Shown piece after piece: positions 56,158 through 64,000 of a stretch of DNA of 64,000 bases. The notes beneath the pieces are model-generated. The model had not been told where the DNA came from and ran no database searches. It saw only the letters and a list, made by a program, of their open reading frames with translations. Where the stretch lies: assembly GCA_028673005.1 (NCBI GenBank), contig CM054116.1, positions 136,515,681-136,579,680 of the forward strand, given 5' to 3'. The translations under genes and the position numbers were made by a program. The stretch is from Tanypteryx hageni. Its lineage: Eukaryota; Arthropoda; Insecta; Odonata; Petaluridae. Each line of letters opens with the position of its first letter. Within the stretch, counting starts at the first letter, position 1.

Positions 56158-57545
56158 GAATATAACTTGTTGCCACAAGGAATGCCTCTCAGAGGGAGTT
56201 AGGTCCTCAGCCAGAGCCTGAGGAGGAATTCTCCAGAAATTTGTCAAGGGATGAGGAAGCTCTCTGGCCATAAATATCCTTGCTGGAGTATAGCCCGTGC
56301 TGCTATGTTTAGCAGAATTAAAAGCAAAGGTTAAGCTGGGTAAGAATTCATCCCATTTCCGGTGGTCATTCTGTGACAAGATGGTTAAGGCATATTTTAG
56401 GTTACGGTGGACACGTTCAGTTTGATTAGGCTGAGGATAGTAGGGGGCTGTGAAAATTTGCTTAATACCATATTTAAAACACATATCAGAGAATGCAGTG
56501 GAACGAAATTGGGAACCATTATCAGAAACAATATATTTAGGATAACCAAATTTAGGAAATATTTTGTTAAACAAGACAGAAACCACTTGAGAAGCCAAGG
56601 GAGAACGCAGAGGTTCAATAAAAGTAAATTTAGTAAAGCCATCTATTATAGTCAGGGCACAAGTGCTGCCACTGCGACTTCTAGGCAAGGGACCAATGAA
56701 ATCTATATACACCTTTTCCCATGGATAAACGGATGGTGAGGAAGACATCTCACCAGGAGGAAAGGTGTTTCTAGGTTTGCAGGTTTGGCAGTCGTGACAA
56801 CGTCTGACCATCTGCGTTATTTCTTGCCTCATATTTTTCCACCAAAATTCTCTACATATTCTTTCACAAGTTTTAGCCACCCCCATGTGTCCAGCGGTGG
56901 GCAAACGATGGAAATATTCAAACAACATGGATCTCAGGGCCTGGGGAACCACTACACGTCCCTTCTTCAGTCTAGTGGTACCATAATACAACAAATCATC
57001 CTTGAGAAAATAGTTTGGATGGGGGCGTCCCCGTCTAACTGAGTCGATCAGCTGTTTCAATTCTGGGTCAGATGTCTGATGCTCACGAATATTAGTGAAT
57101 GACAATGGGATTCTATGGAGGAGCATCGAACAATGAATGGGTTTCTCCCTTGATTGATGGTTCACCCTAGACAAACAATCAGCCACCCTATTTTTGGAAC
57201 TGGGAACATGGTGAATAGCAAAGCGGAAGGACGACAATTTAAAAACCATTCTACCAATTTTCCCTAACTGCTTAGGATGTTTAAACAGCCACGTAATCGC
57301 CCCATTGTCAGTATACAAATGGAAGGGTTTTGGTTGAAGATAGGACCGAAATTTATCCGTGGCCCAACAGCAGGCAAGACATTCGAGCTCATAGGAGGGG
57401 AGCTTCTGCTCATAATCGGTTAAAGTCCTACTAGCATAGGCAACAGGCTTAAGTTTGCCATTAACCTGTTGATTAAGGACTGCACCAAGTGCAACTTGGC
57501 TAGCATCCACAAATAAATGAAATTCTTCCTCAAAATAAACTTTGC
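56158..57545 (-). pseudogene. pol: Gypsy RNase H-integrase fragment
   Basis: An open frame (57618-56077) whose true pol part begins near 57545 with FHLFVDASQVALGAVLNQQ (RNase H), TDNGAITWLF and VADCLSRV. The integrase zinc finger ends CHDCQTCK, and catalytic positions are in YIDFIGPL, VSDNGSQF and ERVHRNLK. At 56158 the frame jumps directly into the 3' non-coding region after LWQQV; about 1.27 kb that the plus half contains is missing. The first 24 codons are antisense of the plus-strand copy across the junction. A different Gypsy lineage from the element at 14253; no protease or RT. Confidence 0.8.
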
Positions 57546-57975
57546 TTTTAATTCTGCTAAACATAGCAGCACGGGCTATACTCCAGCAAGGATATTTATG
57601 GCCAGAGAGCTTCCTCATCCCTTGACAAATTTCTGGAGAATTCCTCCTCAGGCTCTGGCTGAGGACCTAACTCCCTCTGAGAGGCATTCCTTGTGGCAAC
57701 AAGTGCTCAATAATCTCAAGGCGACCAGACGTAGGCAGGCACTTGCTTTTGATAAAAGCCATACTGGGAACCCATTTAAAATCGGTGATTTAGTGTTATA
57801 TAGAAGGTTTCCTACTAGTTCCAAGATGCTCCATAGAACTGCTAAGTTAACCCCTCAGTGGGCCGGCCCTTCACCTATCAAAAGGTTCATATCTCCCGTA
57901 ACAGCTGTTCTTCAGCTATCCCCAAATAAGGAGAGAATTGTAAATATCTCTCAACTTAAACTTTATTGTACTTAA
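57517..57975 (+). pseudogene. pol: Gypsy integrase C-terminal fragment, opposite orientation
   Basis: Starts inside the catalytic core (NFAFNSAKHSSTGYTPARIF) and continues LWQQVLNNLKATRRRQALAF, FKIGDLVLYRRFPTSSKM and PQWAGPSPIKRFISPVTAVL to a TAA at 57975. The first 170 bases duplicate, in inverse orientation, the end of the minus-strand fragment. Junction near 57545. Confidence 0.8.
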
Positions 57976-58977
57976 TTTGTTGTATATGTATCTTGTCTGG
58001 CGTAGAGGTAGCGAACTCATCGCCCAGTGATTCTGATCATCGCAACCAGCCCCCAGATGCAAATATGGTAAAACATATTGAAAAAACTTATTCGGCCATG
58101 TGCCAAGAAAATCGCTGTTTAGCGTACAATATAACAGGCATCATTGATGGTATTCTGGACATCTATGAAGGTCAACATGGCTCAAAAAAAACACAACCTA
58201 ACCTAGCCATGTTTCTTTTTTTGGGTAATAATTACCAGTTTTGTAGACTAACCCCAATTGGGCTAAGGATACATTTAAAATGTCTATATGTACCTTATGT
58301 ATTAGGAAGTATGCCACAATTTATTGTAATACCATATTATGAGTTAGTTTAATTGAAACCATGTTTAGGTTAAGAATTTAAATATCATATTATGAAGGGA
58401 TTTATGTACTATGTCTACCCTATTAAGATACCACACTACAGGTTAATTTGAATATTATGTCGTTAATGAATTTAATATCAGTGATAATATTATGCATACT
58501 GTGAAGGAACTTAACTATTGGGGCCAATTTAATAATATACCACAGTCAAGTTAATTTGAATATAATATTGTTAATGATTTGAATATTACCTTGTTAATGT
58601 GCTTAAATATGATATGATGAAGGGACTCACATGGCCAAATCAATTGAAATATTACACTGTTAATTAATAGAGATACTATGCCTGGATTAAGCAATGCCCT
58701 GCCTAATAATCATTTTTTCAAATGCTTAATAACAGTATGATTACTAGTTGCCCTTGCCTAAGAATTAATGTTTATGTTATGATGTATAATATTTCCAAGA
58801 AGGAAATGCTCAGGAAAGTTTGCTTTTGTTATGTCATGAAATTCTATTTCTGTTATGTTATCAATGACATACAATCTATTCTCACTTTATCCCTGAGGCA
58901 AGGATGGGTATCAATTTTGTTTCCTTAAGCCACGATAGTTGGCATATTGTAATTATGATTATTTATTATTTTGAGGG
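57976..58977 (+). other. 3' region of the Gypsy element
   Basis: Holds an open frame to 58352 without an early ATG (CRLTPIGLRIHLKCL, QFIVIPYYELV). I do not recognise it; there is no clear envelope feature. The rest is AT-rich and non-coding. Confidence 0.4.
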
Positions 58978-59410
58978 AGATATTCCTACATGTTATTGAG
59001 TTTTCGGCATGGCAAGATGCCGACACGATATGCCAAGTGCATCATCCCTATGTACTCCCAAAGTGATTATCCTGGGAAAAACTACATTCCAATGGACAAG
59101 TGCTTTCCCGACTAACTTCATCACGGCGAACCAGTGGACTTCTTCAGAGAACTTTAGCCGTGACAGTAGCTCAAACCCTGAATGCCAGAGCATGCAATCC
59201 ACCACGTGTAATATTCCAATTTTAAGTGTCTTGACAAATAAGTGTTCAATAATAATAATAAACTATCTTGAAAGAGACAACGAAGGAGTGTGTTCTGTGC
59301 TTCATTCATGATCCGGGAACAGTGCAGGGAATAAGGTGACTTAGAAACTTACCCTCCCCAACCAATTGAAACTTTTATTGGTCCCGTTTTCATCATTTTT
59401 CCCAGGGAGG

Positions 59411-60143
59411 ATGTGGCGATTTTTTCCTCCCCCCCCCTTTACTCCCGCACTTATACGATAGCACTTAACGAATCGCATGTACGAACATGCAAGTACGAAT
59501 ATCGCTAGTTTGAATATCGCCGCTATCGTATATCGCCGATATTCGTGATATCGCCGGACTGAGCGACACGCCCACGAACGCCACGCCACGGTCGACACGC
59601 CCTCCCGGGGTGCCTCTCTGCTTTATATACCCTAATTACCCCTCACCTCTTTAACCTTCCCTCTTTCCCATGGTTATGCAAGATCAGTGGAAGGGCGACC
59701 AATCATCGAGAATAATTCAACTTTTTCGAATTACCCGCCCGACGTCATTGCCTCCCTCCTTCACCACCGGCGTCACGTGACAGCCCATTCCGATAGTGGC
59801 CTTCCGAGCGACGAGACGCACAGCGGAGCACCGAGAGGGGAAGTCGACGCAGGTGTGAGCCATTCCATTCTACAAGGCAGAAACTATTCAGTGTTGAGTG
59901 TACATTGACCTACCGGGAGCCGGAAGAGTGATAGTAACTATTGGATGTGATTTAACTGACATTAACTAAGTTTCGTTTCGAATCGCCTTCACCTATGAGG
60001 TGTATTTTTTGTATTGTGGTATTACTTAAATCTGGTCAAATTTAACTGTTGGATTGTTATATTTCTATATTCTATCTATATTTTGTCATTAGCACTTAGC
60101 ACATCAGTGGATGTTTTTGCACCGAAAATAATACTTCGCTGCA
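59411..60143 (+). repeat. LTR of the rearranged Gypsy element
   Basis: Follows the purine-rich CAGGGAGGA, starts TGTGGCGATTTTTTCC and ends ACTTCGCTGCA before the TSD CCAG. CTTTATATACCC near 59620 looks like the TATA box. It contains a short inverted pair TATACGATAGC/GCTATCGTATA in U3. 733 bp. Confidence 0.75.
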
Positions 60144-60199
60144 CCAGGCAGACATAACGACAGACATACAGACAAACCGAACTCATAAGCGATTTCATT

Positions 60200-60315
60200 T
60201 CTACATCTACATTATCTACATCTACATTATACCCTGCAAGTCACCTTTTCGGTGGATGGCAGGGGGTGCAGTGCACCAAGGGTCCATAGATTTCCTACGT
60301 TATCTTTTTCTATTT
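60200..60315 (-). mobile_element. 3' tail of a CR1-type LINE
   Basis: CTACATCTACATTATACCCTG and GGTGGATGGCAGGGGGTGCA match the ends at 50147 and 51676. Only the last 110 or so bases remain. Confidence 0.8.
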
Positions 60316-61740
60316 TTCTATTAAAACGCTACAACGCAAATTTCCTATAATACTTTTGATTCTCTATGACAATATATTCGTTATTTTTAAGAAAAATATA
60401 ATTTTCCAAGAATCTCCTAAATCCGGAATAACTCCTAGATCAAGTCACTAATTTTATTCGAAGTATTCCATTGATAAAATATCCGGAAAAAGAATCGTTT
60501 TGGGGATATACTATGTGTCTGGCGTCTGCTGAGAATATCTTTTCGATAGACGAAGAAGGACTTCAATTTGCTTCAAGTAACATAATCACGGACGTATCCA
60601 GCTGTTCACGAACAGCACGCCCTTGACATCACGCGGCGTAAGCACGTTCACGACACCAGCATTTTGCTGATGCGATGCTTTTTGGTTCACACCAACCCCT
60701 TGATTTGAATTCTTCCTTCTGTTGTTATTTATTAACATATGATTACGTTTATTCGGTTGACAGTCGATTCCAGCGCGTGTCTGCATGGAAGAAGGTAAAA
60801 GGGAGTTTTGTCTGCCGCATTCTCACGAGTTGAGGCGGGATAATGACTCCCTCATTCCATCCGATTCGTATGCAACTTTGGGACAAATACTCATTTCCGG
60901 AACTTACTTAGACCTGTGCAGGAAATACAATAAAAGACACTTAAAACTGAATTATGTGACTTATAAGAAATGTAAAAAAATTAGCAGCAATTGGCCGCCC
61001 GTTTGCACCGCAAACATTTCACATAGGCAGGTGCGGGGCTAATCGGCTTGTGCGGGACCCTGTTAACATTTAACATAGGCTTTCCTTGAGGCGATATCGA
61101 AGCGTGGGGCTCCCAAAAGTGCGGGGCCCGGGGCGGTCGCCCCGATTCGCCCTACCGTAGGGCACACAAGCGTCTGGCCTGTTTCAGAAATTAAAGAGTC
61201 GTTTTTCCCATAGAAATGAGAGAGATGTCCCGATTATACGTGGGAGTGATACCCCACCATGCTGTAATTATGCTTCAAAAGGGATAGGTAGTCTACCTCG
61301 ACACAATAATGGAATTTCGAAATGTTTAATGTCGGCCATTAAACCGGAATTAGTCCTAAAACTCAACGAGGGGTCGTAAAATGCGAGCACCCACTGCTGA
61401 AAGACCCGGTACGCTGTTGTTCCAGATTGAAAATTTCGATTAACTATTATTAAGTCTTGATGGAACGACATGATTAAAATCTCGCTGTATTAGAAAATTT
61501 CTAAATAACGTACACAATGAAGTTTTATATGTTTTAAGAGTTTGATCATAAAATTTCATTGCCTGTAATATGGCAGCTCTGATTGAGGGAAACATCACGG
61601 GTGCCATTTTTGTCATATACGTCAATAAAATCACCTAAAATATGTAACGTTAAAATAGATGAGTTCAAAACATCAAGATTAGCAATAGGAAATCTTTGGT
61701 GGAGATTTTCTCCAAAACTAGATATGCTACTAAAAAATTT
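60316..61740. other. Gene-free stretch
   Basis: Short frames only. GC-rich sequence at 61100-61165 (GCGGGGCCCGGGGCGGTCGC) resembles the end of a hAT-type element, but no partner end or TSD was found. Confidence 0.35.
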
Positions 61741-62440
61741 GATGACATGACTTTCTCCATACATGTTATATGTATTTCTAAAAATTTCAAATAGGTTACA
61801 TTAGGGGTCGGCAACCTTTTCTGTATGGCGGGCCACATTTGCAGTTGTGAATGTTTCGGAGGGCCGCATTGGGAGTCAAGAAAGCCTCGGCGGGCCGGAT
61901 GAGCGAATAAATCAGATGTTTTCTAGAGATTCTGTGATTTCATACCAACGAAATCAAGTCTTCGTAATTTACTAGCGTTAAAACTTCACCAGAAAAGGCT
62001 TTGAGACCATAATTTTACCCAAAAAATATGAAATTGCCCATGAGAAATTTTCCTGATCACTTTTTCATTACAGCTTTGCGGGCCGCATAAAGTGTTCTCG
62101 AGGGCCGCACGTGGCCCGCGGGCCGTAGGTTGCCGACCCCTGGGTTACATGATAATAAATATTTTAAGAAACTGCGAGAAAAATTTAAAGACTTTACAAT
62201 GAACAGAAATAAACTCAAACCATAGCCTAAGGCTTAGGCCCTAAGCGTAAAGTGTTTACAATAGTCGCCGGTAGGTGGTGTGGTTGTAGCAGCTAAAACA
62301 TTCACTTTTTAAGATATCTCTTAAACAATGCATTATATGGGAAAATGTTTCGAACAAAGGTTGTAGAAAATTATGTTACCTACAACTTATATTCCAGTAC
62401 TTTTTTACATTTATCAAATATTAAAGAAACTGTAAACTCA
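61741..62440 (-). repeat. Dispersed repeat copy carrying a hAT MITE
   Basis: The complement of 31185-31560 on both sides of the MITE at 61802-62142. Shared blocks: TTTAAGAAACTGCGAGAAAA and AAGATATCTCTTAAACAATGC. Confidence 0.7.
61802..62142. mobile_element. hAT MITE, TSD GGTTACAT
   Basis: TAGGGGTCGGCAACC at the left (first base C to T) and GGTTGCCGACCCCTG at the right, with perfect duplications GGTTACAT at 61794-61801 and 62143-62150. 341 bp. Same family as 7942-8279, in reverse orientation. Confidence 0.92.
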
Positions 62441-62643
62441 TTTTATACAATTTTTCAGGACTACACTAAAAAATAAAGCAAAAATTTAAAATACCTTCGG
62501 TCGAATCCGAAATGATTTAGTATGCATAGTTTTCTTTCTAGAGCATTTCAAAGAAATAAGCAGTGACGTCATACTAGACAAGCCGAAGCCTCGAGACGAG
62601 CTCCCGGCATGGCAGCCGAGTCACCGCGTCTATTATGTTAGTC

Positions 62644-62901
62644 CAGGGGTCGAAAACCTATGGCACGCAAAGATATTTTACATGGCACGATATTTCAAAG
62701 AAGAATTACAAAAATATGTATTTAAAATAACTTTACTTTGACTTCACTTGCATTTCGAATTGTAATGTATGTCATTGAAATATAAGAATCACCTTTTTCT
62801 AAGAGTTATGGACAAAATTATTTGAAGGGTGGCGAGAAGGGACACAGATAGCGAATATTGGTAAAGTGTGGCACTCAACGGAAAAACGTTGCCTACCCAT
62901 G
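62644..62901. mobile_element. hAT MITE, TSD TGTTAGTC
   Basis: CAGGGGTCGAAAACCTATGG at the left and CGTTGCCTACCCATG at the right, with perfect duplications TGTTAGTC at 62636-62643 and 62902-62909. 258 bp, non-coding, a different family from 61802-62142. Confidence 0.85.
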
Positions 62902-62946
62902 TGTTAGTCCAACGATTTATCTCCCCGTGTAAACTACCCGTATATT

Positions 62947-63465
62947 ATGGCTGGCGTAAATTCCTATTGCTTTGAGCCACATTATTCCCAAACTGGAATG
63001 CCAGCAAATGTAACTCAGCTATGTGAAAGTAAATTTGAGTGGAGAAAGGAGAATACTGAATGGCACAATTGTAATAACTGCGTCAGAATGATTGTGTTTG
63101 TGCTGTTGTGAAAGTGACCAAATCAATCAAATCAAAATCAGCGCTCAGAGTATGACGAATAATGGGCCATTTGAAAGTGTTGTTTTAAACATTAATTCAT
63201 TACAGGCTAGCTGCTACCAGTTGATTTTGCGAGCAAAAGGTGATGAAAAGAAAAAATACGAAAAATATCTAATATACTCTGGCGACATATAGCGTATAAA
63301 CAGTTTATATATTGGGTCAATGGACGGATCCCTTTGGGGAGGAAAGTAAGAAAACCTATTCCTTCTTGTGTAATAAGTAAAATTAGGGAAAATTTCCCTG
63401 AACTTTAAGAACGGTACACTAGATTTGTTTGTCTCCTCGGGGAGGATCCAGATTATTTTGACTAA
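62947..63465 (+). pseudogene. P2X7-like cytoplasmic (ballast-type) domain, frameshifted
   Basis: ATG at 62947 gives MAGVNSYCFEPHYSQTGMPA and TEWHNCNNCVRM, the start of the Cys-rich domain related to the P2X7 intracellular tail (W-C-x-C-x2-C type). A shift near 63092 leads to CLCCCESDQINQI and FESVVLNINSLQASCYQLIL. Another shift and TAG near 63290 lead to the end: YKQFIYWVNGRIPLG, KPIPSCVISKIRENFP and RYTRFV, matching the usual A-Y-R-x-F-x2-W ... IPSCVV-IR-x-FP-x2-Y-x-GF pattern. No transmembrane channel part is present. In arthropods this domain also occurs alone and near transposons. One Cys of the first cluster reads His. Broken copy. Confidence 0.65.
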
Positions 63466-63610
63466 TAACTAGGTATGTACTTAGACATACTTATACCAAA
63501 CTATAAGTTTAGGGTCATTGTAATGACATACTTTAAAATAAGTTTTTTAAAACATTTTAAAGTAATTTAATTACAGTCCTGTCTTAAGAATTAAAACTGT
63601 AGTGCTGTTG

Positions 63611-63947
63611 TTAATTGATAGTTCTTTTATTGGCAGTTTTAATCATGGATAATTTTGAGTCGCCACTGATTACAACTTTGATCGTACTTGGATGTGTATA
63701 CCCGTCTTTTAAGAGATTTTGAAAATCTTTGTGATTCACCAATTTTCTCTTTGCCAACATTTTAATTGTGACCAATTGCTGCCAACATTCCAAGCAAAAC
63801 CATTCCACTGTACGAAAAATGAGTGCGTTTTGGTAAATATTTTAGTCTTTTGCTGTGATAGCTTTCTAATGCGCCAGTGTGACAGTACTTATGAATTTGT
63901 TTCAAGCCTTTAAGAAATTGCTTATTTTCAATTATAGATTTTAACAC
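63611..63947 (-). pseudogene. Transposase-like C-terminal fragment
   Basis: 63947-63762 reads LKSIIENKQFLKGLKQIHKY, HTGALESYHSKRLKYLPKR and THFSYSGMVLLGMLAAIGHN. A stop (TAA) follows, and the same frame goes on with NVGKEKIGESQRFSKSLKRR and YTSKYDQSCNQWRLK. The HTGxLE-YHS-LKY-PKR-HFSY pattern belongs to a widespread transposon-encoded protein family (Kolobok-like in my memory, not certain). It lies opposite the P2X7-like fragment, 150 bases away. Confidence 0.45.
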
Positions 63948-64000
63948 TGAAATACCGTTAGAAGACGCGGGAAGCAGTACTATATCTTTTGATTCGTGCG

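Larger units (their letters stand above)
55561..60143. mobile_element. Rearranged Gypsy element with internal inversion, TSD CCAG
   Basis: CCAG at 55557-55560 and 60144-60147 bounds the whole unit, which starts TGTGGCG and ends CTGCA as an LTR element should. Layout: first 50 or so bases of U3 (plus); then, on the minus strand, U3 start, polypurine tract, 3' non-coding region and RNase H-integrase; then, on the plus strand, the integrase end, 3' region and a full LTR (59411-60143). Inverted repeats pair 55613-56157 with 58980-59531 and 56160-56335 with 57540-57712. Gag, protease and RT are missing. Because a single TSD bounds the unit, the inversion most likely predates integration. Confidence 0.8.

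Noticed and set aside
57966..58352. An envelope-like or other third gene of the rearranged Gypsy element
   Set aside because: There is no ATG near the start, it overlaps the end of pol, and I see no signal peptide, cleavage site or anchor pattern. Listed only as an open frame.
1..64000. A CRISPR array, operon or phage
   Set aside because: No regularly spaced identical repeats with unique spacers. Introns, LTR elements and LINEs show that the DNA is eukaryotic.

Overview
This is an AT-rich eukaryotic window, almost certainly from an arthropod and probably an insect. The few host genes carry spliceosomal introns. Most of the rest is layered transposons: at least ten hAT-type elements or remnants with 8-bp target-site duplications (TSDs), CR1/Jockey-type LINEs ending in a (TAGATG)-like tail, pogo/Tigger and piggyBac relatives, two Gypsy LTR elements, tRNA-derived SINEs and foldback repeats. 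I cannot name the species. There is no sign of bacterial organisation.

Host genes. All convincing host genes lie on the minus strand. Positions 1-289 hold the first coding exon of an unidentified gene that leaves the window on the left. Positions 20966-21832 encode a TMEM267-like membrane protein in two exons joined by a GC-AG intron. Positions 24852-27006 encode an adrenodoxin-type mitochondrial [2Fe-2S] ferredoxin in four exons with consistent splice phases. A frameshifted P2X7-like cytoplasmic domain lies at 62947-63465, next to a transposase-like fragment on the other strand.

Layout. 0.3-5 kb: hAT remnants, MITEs and CT-rich DNA. 5.4-12.5 kb: dispersed repeats holding a 4.6-kb Buster-like hAT (7229-11870), itself interrupted by a MITE and by a ZMYM1/Tip100-like hAT. 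12.7-20 kb: an old LINE split by a complete, apparently intact CsRn1-clade Gypsy element (14253-18869) with LTRs that read as identical. 20-28 kb: the two complete host genes. 28-38.8 kb: hAT remnants, foldbacks with hammerhead-like motifs, a SINE palindrome around TTGGG repeats, and a CR1 LINE. 39.6-46 kb: a piggyBac-like MITE, a Charlie-like hAT half and GGAC minisatellites. 46-49.3 kb: an alternating A/B satellite split by an Ac-like hAT. 49.9-53.6 kb: a pogo-class transposase interrupted by CR1 pieces and by a hAT MITE. 54.9-60.1 kb: a Tigger-like MITE, then a rearranged Gypsy element whose halves point in opposite directions although the whole is bounded by one TSD. 60-64 kb: two hAT MITEs and the P2X7-like pseudogene.

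The most unusual structures are the internally inverted Gypsy element, the foldback repeats with hammerhead-ribozyme-like cores and perfect 12-bp TSDs, the A-B-A-B-A-B satellite, and several nested insertions for which the uninterrupted paralogous site is also present in this window.
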